DNA of 64,000 bases, taken from positions 50,661-114,660 of the forward strand of contig DATFFP010000082.1 of the NCBI GenBank assembly GCA_035249985.1, given 5' to 3'. Below, in pieces: positions 54,488 through 63,391 of the stretch (positions are counted from its first letter, which is position 1; the number at the start of each line of letters is the position of its first letter). The position numbers and the translations under genes are program-made. The DNA comes from JAICNG01 sp035249985 (GTDB lineage Bacteria; Gemmatimonadota; Gemmatimonadetes; Gemmatimonadales; Gemmatimonadaceae). Under the pieces are notes generated by a model that was not told the origin of the DNA, searched no databases, and saw only the letters and a list, made by a program, of their open reading frames with translations.

Positions 54488-56166
54488 GGAGTCGCTTGCA
54501 TCGGTGGCCAGCCCTGCCCGCGCAGCACGTGCCCGGGCTTGGCTCCGGTGTGCCGCCCGCGATCGATCACGACGACGCCGTTGACCAGCACCCAGTCGAT
54601 CCCGGTCGGGAATTGTGTCGGCCGCTCGTACGACGCCCGGTCATCGAGCGCGTCGAGATCGAAGATCGTCACGTCAGCCCAGGCACCCACGCGAATCACG
54701 CCCCGGTCGGCGAGGCGCATTCGAGTCGCGGGCCAGGATGTCATCTTCCGCACCGCCTCCTCGAGCGTAAGCGTCTTCTTCTCCTTCACGTAGCGCGCGA
54801 TGACGCGGACGTGATTGCCGAAGCTGCGCGGGTGCGGGAGTCCGGTCGCATCGGGAACGCCGACCTGGGCGACGGCTCCCGCGTCGCTGCCAATGCTCGT
54901 CCACGGGAAACGGAGCGCGGTCTCGATGTCCCGCTCGCTCATCATGTGGTAGATCGCCATCACGCGTCCCTGCCCCTGAGCGACGAGATCCCATGCCACG
55001 TCCGCCGGGTCGCGCCCCGCCTCACGAGCGATCTGTGCAATGGTCTTGGTCTCGTGTTTCGCGTTCGCCGGGTTGCGCGCGTTGACCAGCACGATGCCCT
55101 CCCAGCCGCCCGCCGCCTCCACGATGTTCCACCACCCGGGAGACCCGCTCTCGAGCTCGCGCTTGAGCCGCGCTCGAACATCGGGGCGCGCGAGACGCGC
55201 GCGCAACGAATCCGAGCCTCCCTCGTGCGCCCAGCTCGGGATCGTCGCTTCGAGTCCCGTTCCGCCCGCGGTGTAGACGTACATGTCGGCGGCCACGTCG
55301 ACGCCTCGCAGACGGGCGGCTTCGATGACTTGCCGCACCGAATCCATGAGGATTCCCCACCCGGGCCGATAGGCGACCTTGAGGTGAAAAACCTCGACCG
55401 GCATTCCTGCCCGCTCGCCGACCTCGATCGCCTCCCGCACCGCCTGCACGACTTCCTTTCCTTCGCCACGAATGTGGCTCGCGTAGATGCCACCGTACTG
55501 CGCCGCCGTCCGGCCGACTTCCACCAGCTCGTCGGTCGTGGTATAGCTCGAGGGTGGGTAGATGAGCGCGGTGGTCATGCCCATCGCGCCGTTGCGCATC
55601 GCGGTATCCATGATCGCGCGCATGCGCGCCAGCTCATCCACCGTCGGTGCCCGTGCCTGACGACCGAGCACAGCCACGCGCGTCTGTGTCTGACTGAAGT
55701 ACGTACCGAAGTTGATGCTGATGCCTTGCCGCTCGAGCGCCGCGAAGTACTCCGGAATCCCCGACGCGGGCACCGGCGTACCGCCCTCGCCACCGATCGC
55801 CGTCGTCACCCCCATGCGAAGCTTGTTCTCGGCCAGCCCGCTCCGCGGCAGCACGCTCCCCGACTGATCCATGACGTCGATCCAGCCCGGCGATACGTAT
55901 TTCCCGCGCGCATCGATCTCGGTGCGACCTCGGGCCTCCACTCTGCCGATCTCGGCGAACCGGCCATTCGCGATGGCCACGTCGGCGAGAATCCAGGGAT
56001 TCCCCGCTCCATCCAGCACCCGCCCGTTGCGGATGACGACATCGTATTCCGTCGCCACCCGCGGCACCGGCACCACGTGCCCCGGGATCGCAATGGGTGG
56101 CGCGCTCGCGCGGGGCGTAGCACACGCCAGCGACGTTAGGCAGAGGATGGCGAGATATCGCCTCAT
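54484..56166 (-). CDS. D-aminoacylase-like amidohydrolase lipoprotein, metal site altered
   Basis: A 560-residue lipoprotein (lipobox LTSLAC, Cys near 15) of the N-acyl-D-amino-acid deacylase family. The amidohydrolase fold shows DVVIRNGRVLDGAGNPW, GKYVSPGWIDVMDQSG, YASHIRGEGKE, FHLKVA, TSIGSDAGAV and GRHTGAKPGHVLRG. The usual HxH after PGW/FID is replaced by MDQ and the usual cysteine stretch (GNCG) by GGEGG; the two later His and the Asp are kept. Activity may therefore differ from classic D-aminoacylases. ATGA overlaps on both sides place it between dipeptidase and permease genes. Confidence 0.88.
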   Translation of the reverse strand: MRRYLAILCLTSLACATPRASAPPIAIPGHVVPVPRVATEYDVVIRNGRVLDGAGNPWILADVAIANGRFAEIGRVEARGRTEIDARGKYVSPGWIDVMDQSGSVLPRSGLAENKLRMGVTTAIGGEGGTPVPASGIPEYFAALERQGISINFGTYFSQTQTRVAVLGRQARAPTVDELARMRAIMDTAMRNGAMGMTTALIYPPSSYTTTDELVEVGRTAAQYGGIYASHIRGEGKEVVQAVREAIEVGERAGMPVEVFHLKVAYRPGWGILMDSVRQVIEAARLRGVDVAADMYVYTAGGTGLEATIPSWAHEGGSDSLRARLARPDVRARLKRELESGSPGWWNIVEAAGGWEGIVLVNARNPANAKHETKTIAQIAREAGRDPADVAWDLVAQGQGRVMAIYHMMSERDIETALRFPWTSIGSDAGAVAQVGVPDATGLPHPRSFGNHVRVIARYVKEKKTLTLEEAVRKMTSWPATRMRLADRGVIRVGAWADVTIFDLDALDDRASYERPTQFPTGIDWVLVNGVVVIDRGRHTGAKPGHVLRGQGWPPMQATP

Positions 56167-57332
56167 GGAGCGGCCGGCGGGGTCGTCCAGATCTCCGTCA
56201 ACACGCGCCGGAAGTTACCGCCGAGGATGCCCTCGATCTGGCGGTCGGTGTACTTGCGCCGCACCAGCCCCTCGGTGAGGTCGAACATCCGCTTCGGATG
56301 ATCGAGCCCCTCGATGTCGATCTTCTCGCGAAAGCCATAGCTGCCCTTGTAGCTCGCCCGGAGCTGCTTATTCGCCTCGGCTGGCATGTCGTCGTAGCCG
56401 TCGAGATCCATGTCGCTCCCAACGCCGACGTGCTCCACGCCCACCAGCTTCGCCACGTGATCGAAATGGTCGAGCGCATGCTCGATCGTCGTCGGCTCCT
56501 CGGCGCGCACGAACATGCGCACCCCGGTGAGGCCCATCACCCCGCCCGATTTCGCCATCGCGCGAATCGCCTCATCGGTCTTCACCCGCGGATGACCGGG
56601 CACGAGCGCGCGACAATTCGAGTGCGTGATGAGCACCGGTTTCTTCGAGACCTCGAAGGCATCGAGCGTCGTTCGATCGCCGCAATGTGAGACGTCCACC
56701 GCCATGCCGACCGCGTTCATGCGCTCGACGATCGCCACCCCGAAGTCGCTCAGCCCCTCATCGCGACGCTCCGTCGATCCATTGCCGATGAGGTTGCGCC
56801 GATTGTAGGTCAACTGTGCGACTCGCTGGCCGAGTCCGTGAAACGCGTTGACATCGTCCAGCCGCCGGAAATGCTCCGCGTTCTGCACGCCGAGAATGAC
56901 GCCGATTTTCCCCGACGCCTTGATCCGGTCGAAGTCGGCCGGGCTGTCGATGCGCAGGAGGTACTGGTCGCTGCCAGCGATGAACGAATTCCACCCACCG
57001 AAGAACTGAAGCCCCTGATCGTACGCAGTCGTTCCCCCGATTCCGACCGCCGGGTGAAAGACGGTGATTCCCGAGCTCTTGAACTTCGCGAAGTCCGCGG
57101 CGGTGAAGGTCTCGGGCGCCTTCGCCCATTTCGCTTGCAGCGGGAAATCGAGCGTGAACACGCCGAGCATGTCGATGACGAGCGACCGCTGCATGAGCGC
57201 GATCGTGCGCGCCGAGTAGTCGTCGGTCGAATGGGCGAAGAGGCGAAAGCGCCCAAGGTTCAACATGGGCGCGGCGAGCGCCGCGCCGGCTGCCGCCGCG
57301 GCGTTACGAAGCAACCGACGTCGAGAAAGCAT
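56163..57332 (-). CDS. Membrane-dipeptidase family protein with Tat signal, metal site altered
   Basis: A 389-residue secreted protein of the renal dipeptidase (M19) family. The N-terminus MLSRRRLLRNAAAAAGAALAAP is a twin-arginine signal. VDVSHCGDRTTLDAFEVS, LITHSNCRALVPGHPRVKTDEA and VGSDMDLDGYDD match family blocks. However the first metal motif (HxD) is replaced in SLVIDMLGVFTL and the bridging Glu region reads LGVQNAEHF. ATG 57332 is the best start because it begins the Tat signal; an earlier start would precede it by 8 residues. First gene of the operon with the D-aminoacylase homologue and permease. Confidence 0.88.
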   Translation of the reverse strand: MLSRRRLLRNAAAAAGAALAAPMLNLGRFRLFAHSTDDYSARTIALMQRSLVIDMLGVFTLDFPLQAKWAKAPETFTAADFAKFKSSGITVFHPAVGIGGTTAYDQGLQFFGGWNSFIAGSDQYLLRIDSPADFDRIKASGKIGVILGVQNAEHFRRLDDVNAFHGLGQRVAQLTYNRRNLIGNGSTERRDEGLSDFGVAIVERMNAVGMAVDVSHCGDRTTLDAFEVSKKPVLITHSNCRALVPGHPRVKTDEAIRAMAKSGGVMGLTGVRMFVRAEEPTTIEHALDHFDHVAKLVGVEHVGVGSDMDLDGYDDMPAEANKQLRASYKGSYGFREKIDIEGLDHPKRMFDLTEGLVRRKYTDRQIEGILGGNFRRVLTEIWTTPPAAP

Positions 57333-57406
57333 GTGTGGCTCGCGAGGAGGTGTCACGGTAAACCAGTTAGGGAGAGCTACCGATGAGGAACCGTGGATGC
57401 CATAGA

Positions 57407-57571
57407 AACAACAACGGCAACGGCAGCGGCTTTTTTACCGCAGAGGACGCAGAGGACGCAGAGGGAACTTCAACTGAAGGAGCTTTTCCAAAAGCACTTG
57501 CAGTTGAAGTTCCTCTGCGTTCTCCGCGTCCTCTGCGGTAAAAATGCTCTTGCCGTTGTTGTTGCAGTTTC
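57407..57571. repeat. Inverted repeat with ACCGCAGAGG arms, copy 2
   Basis: Arms about 57407-57475 and 57501-57571 pair over some 65 nt and contain CAACAACGGCAACGGC and CGCAGAGGACGCAGAGG words. A perfect inner hairpin (57482-57487 with 57490-57495) closes the structure. It fills the gap between the beta-lactamase gene end and the dipeptidase gene start (both minus strand) and is related to 52971-53112. The 308-bp gap otherwise shows nothing. Confidence 0.78.
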
Positions 57572-57640
57572 CTCGGCATTGTGCGGCCATCTTCGGCTCC
57601 TTGATTCATGCCACCTGTCACTCGACGCCCCGCACAGAAG

Positions 57641-59155
57641 TCATCGCGACGCGGGGGCACGCGTGAACGTGATGCCGAAGGCGCGCACCGAGCTCACGCC
57701 CCCCGCGCCATCGGGGGCGAAGACGACGAACGACGGGCCCCTCCGCACGTCGTCCCACTTGGCCTGGAACGTGTCGTAGTGCCAGTGCGTCAACGTGCCG
57801 GCGCGACCGCGCCCGAATGCGAAGTGCAGGACACCGTCGCGAATGGTGACCACTGCATTGCCATACGTCTGGTTGGTGTAGGTCCCCGCATAGCGATCGA
57901 GCGGCAAGCTCGGCCGGGTGTCGGCAACGCGGCGGCGGATCTGATCCTGTTGAGCCGAGTCGGCTTGCCGCTCCAGCCCGCCGTAGAGGGCGAGTAGCTC
58001 TTTGCTCCAGTCGCGCGGTGCGTTGCCGCTGTACATGTCGAACACACGATACATGAGCGCGTGTCGAAGCTCGGCGTGGTCGAGGTTCGCGAGCACGTAC
58101 ACGCCCAGCCGCCGGTCGGGAATGAGGCCAATGAGTGCACTCATGCCATCGATGCTTCCGGTATGCATCGCCACCGCCTCACCCTGGTAGTCGTGAAGAA
58201 ACCAGCCGAGGCCGTAGGTAAAGAAGTGCGGTCGCACGAGTGTCATGGTCGAGTACATCTCGCGCGGAGCGACGACCTGTGGAGAGAGGACTTCCCGGAA
58301 CGTCGCTTCGCTGAGCAGCCGTTTTCCGCCGACGCGCCCGCTGTCGAGGATGAAGCGAGCCCATTTCGCCATGTCGCCGACGCTCGACCAGACCGAGCCC
58401 GCGGGTCCCACCGCATCGACCGGACGATTGGTGATGGGACGGATCGTGTCAGACAGCTCCGCGTGCGGAGTGGCGATGTTCGCCTGCCCTTGAAGCGCGG
58501 CAAGCGTTGGCTCGGTCGCTTTCATACCGAGTGGCTCGAATATTCGCGTGCGGAGGAATTGCGCCCACGGCATTCCCGATGCCGCGGCGATGACATCCCC
58601 GGCCACGGCATACATGATGTTCTGATAGATGAACCGCGAACGGAGCGAATACGCGGGAGCGAGCGTGGCGACCCGCCGCGTGATCTCTTCCGCCGTATAA
58701 TCCGCGCTGGCCCATAGCAGGTCGGCGTTGCCGAGCCCCCCACGGTGGGTCAGGAGATCGCGAACGGTCAGCTCTCGCGTCACGTACGGGTCGCCCACGC
58801 GGAACCCCGGGAGATACGTGATGACCGGCTCGTCCCACCGCACCTTCTTCTCATCCACTAGCATGCCTAACGCGATCGCCGTCATTGCTTTCGTCGTCGA
58901 GCCGATGGCGAAGCGCGTCCCGGCGTCGACGGCGCCCGGTTTCCCGAGCTCGCGTACGCCGTAGCCCTTGGCGAAGACGACGCTGTCGTCTTTCACGATC
59001 GAGATCGCGAGCCCCGGAATGCGCCACTCGGCGACCGCGCGGGTGATGTAGGCGTCGAGCTCATTCAGCGCGGGCCGCGCCGCCCGCTGGGCATCGGCGG
59101 ACGTCGCGGCGACGATGATGGGGACTGCGGCGAGAGCACGCATGAGTGTCGGCAT
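57641..59155 (-). CDS. Beta-lactamase-related serine hydrolase
   Basis: A 504-residue exported protein (signal MPTLMRALAAVPIIVAATSADAQ). The class C beta-lactamase/esterase fold has the SxxK motif in IGSTTKAMTAIAL and a YxN motif in FIYQNIMYA; the third motif is likely near HTGSIDG. The C-terminal part (about 400-500, YAGTYTNQTYGN and WHYDTFQAKWDD) resembles the DUF3471-type extension. Such proteins are mostly esterases or D-amino-acid peptidases rather than antibiotic-resistance enzymes. It is 8 bp behind an exported esterase gene on the same strand, and a long inverted repeat follows. Confidence 0.92.
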   Translation of the reverse strand: MPTLMRALAAVPIIVAATSADAQRAARPALNELDAYITRAVAEWRIPGLAISIVKDDSVVFAKGYGVRELGKPGAVDAGTRFAIGSTTKAMTAIALGMLVDEKKVRWDEPVITYLPGFRVGDPYVTRELTVRDLLTHRGGLGNADLLWASADYTAEEITRRVATLAPAYSLRSRFIYQNIMYAVAGDVIAAASGMPWAQFLRTRIFEPLGMKATEPTLAALQGQANIATPHAELSDTIRPITNRPVDAVGPAGSVWSSVGDMAKWARFILDSGRVGGKRLLSEATFREVLSPQVVAPREMYSTMTLVRPHFFTYGLGWFLHDYQGEAVAMHTGSIDGMSALIGLIPDRRLGVYVLANLDHAELRHALMYRVFDMYSGNAPRDWSKELLALYGGLERQADSAQQDQIRRRVADTRPSLPLDRYAGTYTNQTYGNAVVTIRDGVLHFAFGRGRAGTLTHWHYDTFQAKWDDVRRGPSFVVFAPDGAGGVSSVRAFGITFTRAPASR

Positions 59156-59163
59156 GAGACGCG

Positions 59164-60222
59164 CTACTTGAGCTTCGCCACGAGCCAGTCGACCGTCACC
59201 CCGATCACTTCCGGCTCGACGTTGTTTCGCACCAGACGCGCATACCCGCGCGGAAAGCCGACTGGATCGTAGATGAAGAGATGGTTGAGATCCGGGAATA
59301 CGCGGAAGGTCACGTCAGCCGCACCACCGGATTTGATCGCCGCCGCGAGCTCGGCCGTCTGCTCCGGCGTGACTTGCTGGTCGGTTGCGCCATTGAGCAA
59401 CAGCGTCGGCGCCTTCACCTGCCGCGCGACAGCGAGCACATCGTGATCGAGAAAGAACTTCATCCACGCGTTCGACGCTCGCAGCGAGTCGATGCGCGTC
59501 GGGATTCTCGCCAGCGCCGAATCCAGCCGCGTCCCTTTGAGCGACGTGTCGCCACGCGTCAAGTTGGCCATCTGATACTCGAGAATCTTTCGCCCGCCCC
59601 ACGACGGGGCCGCAAGCAATGCCATCGCGCGCAGCTGCGGCTCCTTGACGGCGACGAGCGGGCCGATCAATCCGCCCTCACTATGGCCGAGAATTCCCAA
59701 CCGGCTTGCATCGATCTCCGGACGCGTGCGCAGGTAGGCGAGCCCGGCGCGAATGTCCTCGGCGAAGTCGGCGGACGTCGCCGTCGCGTGATTGCCCTTG
59801 GACGCGCCCGTTCCGCGGTCGTCCATGCGAAGGACCGCGATACCGCGCCGGCCCAGCGAGTCGGCGAACTGTCGGAAGGGGCGATACCCGGGCAGCGGCG
59901 TGAGCGTTTCATCCCGGTCCTGCGGGCCCGACCCCGTCATCGTGACGACCGCCGCCACCTTGCTCGTCGCGCTGGCGCCGTTAGGCAGCGTCAGGGTCCC
60001 GGCAAGGGTGTGGCCCATGGACGTCGGAATGGTGACGTCCTGCGCCGTGTACGGCGCGCCCAGCGGGGCGGAATAATCCTTTGGCGGCGCGCGGCGCGCC
60101 GTATCTGGTCGTGAAGCGGCACGCGCCGTGTCAGCGCTCGGCCTGCCCTGCGCGGTGAGCGAGGTCGCGAGCATGGTGGCAGCTGTGAGCAGGCTGACGA
60201 AACGAAAAGACATGTACCGCAT
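59164..60222 (-). CDS. Exported alpha/beta hydrolase (esterase/dienelactone type)
   Basis: A 352-residue secreted hydrolase. Signal peptide MRYMSFRFVSLLTAATMLATSLTAQ. The oxyanion region MTGSGPQDRD, the RMDDRGTGASKGN loop and the nucleophile elbow LGHSEGG are visible, with acid and histidine near GATDQQVTPEQ and DLNHLF. GGGAG lies about 8 bp before ATG 60222, which fixes the start; the longer frame upstream lies in a repeat. It is first gene of a two-gene unit with the beta-lactamase-family hydrolase. Confidence 0.9.
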   Translation of the reverse strand: MRYMSFRFVSLLTAATMLATSLTAQGRPSADTARAASRPDTARRAPPKDYSAPLGAPYTAQDVTIPTSMGHTLAGTLTLPNGASATSKVAAVVTMTGSGPQDRDETLTPLPGYRPFRQFADSLGRRGIAVLRMDDRGTGASKGNHATATSADFAEDIRAGLAYLRTRPEIDASRLGILGHSEGGLIGPLVAVKEPQLRAMALLAAPSWGGRKILEYQMANLTRGDTSLKGTRLDSALARIPTRIDSLRASNAWMKFFLDHDVLAVARQVKAPTLLLNGATDQQVTPEQTAELAAAIKSGGAADVTFRVFPDLNHLFIYDPVGFPRGYARLVRNNVEPEVIGVTVDWLVAKLK

Positions 60223-60255
60223 GATCAATCTCCCATCTGATCGGGTCGGCGGAAC

Positions 60256-60516
60256 TGCAACTACAACGTCAAAAGCGTTGGGAAGAACGATTGGGCAGAT
60301 TCGAACGGCGAAGCTGCCGGATACGTCAACGGCAAACAGCAGGAGCTCTTGGAAGAGCAACAGCAAGCTCCAGGCGCATCATTGGCAGCGTCGTTCGATC
60401 TCACCCCCACTGCTTTTCACAAGCATTTAGCAGTTTCAGTTGATTATCCGGCCCCTTTCGCCGTTCAGATCCGCCCAATCGTTCTTCCCAACGCTTTTGA
60501 CGTTGCCGTTGCAGTT
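60256..60516. repeat. Large inverted repeat between GntR and esterase genes
   Basis: Arms about 60256-60312 and 60459-60516 are nearly perfect complements of some 55 nt (AAAAGCGTTGGGAAGAACGA with its reverse complement). The spacer of about 145 nt holds smaller hairpins such as GCTCTTGGAAGAGC near 60344. Outer CAACGGC/GCCGTTG words recall the element at 57407-57571. It fills most of the 334-bp gap, in which I see no gene. Confidence 0.75.
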
Positions 60517-60556
60517 GCAGTTGCATTTTGCTGCGGCAATCTGCAGTCCCATACAC

Positions 60557-61291
60557 TCACCAGCTCCCGCGCTCGCCCAGCGCCCCAATGACCTTCGACA
60601 GGCGCAGCGCGGCGTTGCTCCAGTTGGTGTCGACCGCCTGACGAGCCGCGACCGGATCGCCATCGGCGATGTGCTGAATGATCACATCGTGCTCCTCGAC
60701 GGAGGTCGTGATCTCGTCGACCAGGCTGCTGATGTAGAGGCGGATGTACCGCTCCGCTTGCGGCTTCGTGGCGTCGTGTAACGCCAGCAGCCGCGGTCCC
60801 GCGCCGCTCTCCACGTACGCTCGATGAAAGGCGGTGTCGAGATCGAAGATGCGCAGCGGATCGGGGCGCGGCTCGCGCGCCGCCTGAGCAAGGTCGCGAT
60901 TGAGCGCTCGCAGGCGTTTGACCACGGCGGCCCGTTTGTCGGCCGGAAGCTCCGCTGCCGACCGGGCCGCAAGTCCTTCCAGCTGCCCGACGATGTGAAA
61001 GAGCTCGCGCGCGTCGTCCTGCGTGAGCGGCGCGACGATGAGGCGACGCTCCTTCCCGCGGTTGAGCGCAATGACGTAGCCCTCCTGCTGGAGGCGATGC
61101 AGCGCGCTTCGCGTCGGCGTGCGGCTGATCCCGAGGCGGTCGGCGATTTCACTCTCCACAATCCAGTTCCCGGGAGAGAGACGTCCCCAGACGATGAGCT
61201 CCCGTACCTGGTCGTACGCACGCGCAACGCTCTCGCCCCGTCCCGACGTCCCATCGCTGGCAACCGCGGCTTCATCTCGTACGGCGCTCAT
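60557..61291 (-). CDS. GntR-family regulator (FadR subfamily)
   Basis: A 244-residue regulator. The winged helix-turn-helix is seen in LIVWGRLSPGNWIVESEIADRLGISRTPTRSALHRLQQEGYV and the C-terminal FCD ligand domain in DDARELFHIVGQLEGLAARSA and DLDTAFHRAYVESG. ATG 61291 overlaps the stop of the CocE-type gene by 4 nt. The FCD domain usually binds small carboxylates with a metal. It is likely to control the peptidase gene it follows, and possibly the neighbouring hydrolase operons (inference). Confidence 0.93.
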   Translation of the reverse strand: MSAVRDEAAVASDGTSGRGESVARAYDQVRELIVWGRLSPGNWIVESEIADRLGISRTPTRSALHRLQQEGYVIALNRGKERRLIVAPLTQDDARELFHIVGQLEGLAARSAAELPADKRAAVVKRLRALNRDLAQAAREPRPDPLRIFDLDTAFHRAYVESGAGPRLLALHDATKPQAERYIRLYISSLVDEITTSVEEHDVIIQHIADGDPVAARQAVDTNWSNAALRLSKVIGALGERGSW

Positions 61292-63222
61292 GGCACCAAT
61301 TCTCGAGCTGGCTCGAGCACATGCACCACGACATGCGACGACGCGCCTCCCGGCGAGCGGTGGATGCGCTGCGTCGTACGCCGGTACTGAGCCGGCTTGG
61401 CGTGATAGATGTTGGTGAACACGCCCGGATTTCGATCGATGACCGGGAACCAGCTGCTCTGCACCTGCACCATGATCCGGTGCCCTTTTTTGAAGGTGTG
61501 GTATCGGTCGCGCAGCTCGAACGCCAACGTCGTCGCCTGCCCCGGCACTAGCGGCACCGGCTTCTCGTAGCTCTGCCGATATTTCGCGCGGAACACCTCG
61601 CCAGCGAGCAGCATCTGAAAGTGCCCCATCCTGACGCCCGCGGGGTTCGGATCGTTGTTCGGCGTGTCCCCGGGGAGGACATCGATGAGCTTTACGACCC
61701 AGTCCGCGTCCGTGCCGCTGGTCGATGCACGCAGGCTGGCGACGATCGGACCGGCGATCGTCACGTCCTCCGTCAGCGGCTCGCTCTCGTACACCATCAC
61801 ATCCGGTCGTATCGCCGCGAAGCGCTGGTCTTCGATCATCCACAGGTGCCCCTGCGTCGTGCGCACTTCGGCCGAGAAGGGGACCGGCTTGTTCGGATCA
61901 TGCACGTATTCATCGATGCCGGGCGAGCGCGGCGGATCGAAGGACAGCTTGCCGTTCGCATGGAAGTACAGCCTGCGAGGTGACGTCGTCTTCGGCGGCC
62001 ACGTGTCGTAGGTCCGCCACACGTTGCTTCCCGTCTCGAACACGGTCGCCTCGGCGAGTGTCTTCGCGCAGACGTCCTTCAGGTGGCACTGGAAGAACGG
62101 GAACTGGATCTCGGTCTGGAAGTGGCGACTCGTCGGGGAGCCGAACTTGATGTTCCCGAGCTCATCGCCAGGCATGCTGTTCCAGCCACCATGAAGCCAT
62201 GGCCCCACGGCGAGAATGCTGCGGTTCTTCGGATGCAGCTTCTCCAGCGTGTAGTAGATGCTCATCGGACCGTAGAAGTCCTCCGCATCGAACCACCCCG
62301 CGACGTTGAGGATCGGGAGATCGGCCGGAACGGTCCCGAGATCCTTGAGGACGTTCTGCGCCTTCCAGTACTCGTCGTAATCGGGATGACGCATGAAGTC
62401 CTTCCACGCCGGCACCTGGCCCTGGAAGTACAACGAGTCGATCCGCGCCGGCGCGCCCGCGTCCATGAAGAACCGATATCCGTCCGGCGTCCCGTAGTCG
62501 AAGCGGGTACCGCTCGCCGTCGTCTGACCGGCGCGAGTGCGGGCGTTCCCCGCCAGCCAGCTGAACGCGTACATGAGACGGAAGGCGCCGTTGTGGTGGA
62601 AATCGTCGCCGATGAACATGTCGGAAGGCGATGCCTGCGGCGACGCCGCCTTGAGCGCCGGGTGTGGATTCATCATCCCCATGACCGTCTGCCACCCAGG
62701 GTACGAGATCCCCCACATGCCCACGCGTCCGTTGTTCCGCGGAACGTTTTTGAGGAGCCAGTCGATCGCGTCGTAGGCATCGCTGCTCTCGTCGACATCC
62801 CTGGGTGTGCGCTTCGTCGCCTTGAAGGGGCGCAACACCTCGAACTCGCCCTCGGAGCGGAATTTTCCGCGGACGTCCTGGAAGACGAAGATGTAGCCGT
62901 CTCGATCGAATTCCTGTGACGGGCCAAGGACGCGGCGGTACTGGTCGGGCTCGTACGGACGAATCGAGTAAGGGGTGCGGACGAGGAGGATGGGATACGT
63001 GCGCGTGGTATCCCGCGGCTCGTAGACGATCGTGAACAGTCGGACACCGTCGCGCATCGGGACCATGTGATCCCGCTTGATGTAATGCTGCTTCGCGTCG
63101 AACGCGGTGTCCTGCGCGGCGATCCGCTGAACGCCAGCTGAGACGATGAGGGCGCTTGCGGCGAGAAGAAGGGACGCCGTGGAAACCGAGCGCCGGGCGA
63201 GAGTGCTCCCGAGCATAGGCAA
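61288..63222 (-). CDS. CocE/NonD or X-Pro dipeptidyl-peptidase family hydrolase
   Basis: A 644-residue exported hydrolase (hydrophobic signal region in the first 35 residues, ending IAAQ). The alpha/beta hydrolase core carries QDVRGKFRSEGEF, the nucleophile elbow MWGISYPGW, NVAGWFDAEDF and PWLHGGWN; the beta-rich C-terminal domain holds RMGHFQMLLAGEVFRAKYRQSYE. This is the architecture of PepX/cocaine-esterase-like proteins, cleaving X-Pro dipeptides or esters. It overlaps the GntR gene by 4 nt. Start could also be ATG 63216. Confidence 0.92.
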   Translation of the reverse strand: MPMLGSTLARRSVSTASLLLAASALIVSAGVQRIAAQDTAFDAKQHYIKRDHMVPMRDGVRLFTIVYEPRDTTRTYPILLVRTPYSIRPYEPDQYRRVLGPSQEFDRDGYIFVFQDVRGKFRSEGEFEVLRPFKATKRTPRDVDESSDAYDAIDWLLKNVPRNNGRVGMWGISYPGWQTVMGMMNPHPALKAASPQASPSDMFIGDDFHHNGAFRLMYAFSWLAGNARTRAGQTTASGTRFDYGTPDGYRFFMDAGAPARIDSLYFQGQVPAWKDFMRHPDYDEYWKAQNVLKDLGTVPADLPILNVAGWFDAEDFYGPMSIYYTLEKLHPKNRSILAVGPWLHGGWNSMPGDELGNIKFGSPTSRHFQTEIQFPFFQCHLKDVCAKTLAEATVFETGSNVWRTYDTWPPKTTSPRRLYFHANGKLSFDPPRSPGIDEYVHDPNKPVPFSAEVRTTQGHLWMIEDQRFAAIRPDVMVYESEPLTEDVTIAGPIVASLRASTSGTDADWVVKLIDVLPGDTPNNDPNPAGVRMGHFQMLLAGEVFRAKYRQSYEKPVPLVPGQATTLAFELRDRYHTFKKGHRIMVQVQSSWFPVIDRNPGVFTNIYHAKPAQYRRTTQRIHRSPGGASSHVVVHVLEPARELVP

Positions 63223-63391
63223 GTGCCGTTGAAGGTTCCGGAGAAAATGGGCACCGGACGCGTCGGCTTGCGCGCTAGTGCGGCAGCCAACATACTACGC
63301 GGCGCATACAGTATCCAGCCTTGTACACACGATTAGGCACTAATTTCCGGCTCCAGCGGCACCCCTCTTCCTGGATAGCTCCCTTACGCCC

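Noticed and set aside
61292..61843. N-terminal extension of the GntR regulator to 61843
   Set aside because: It lies entirely inside the CocE-type gene in another frame; the ATGA overlap at 61288-61291 defines the start.
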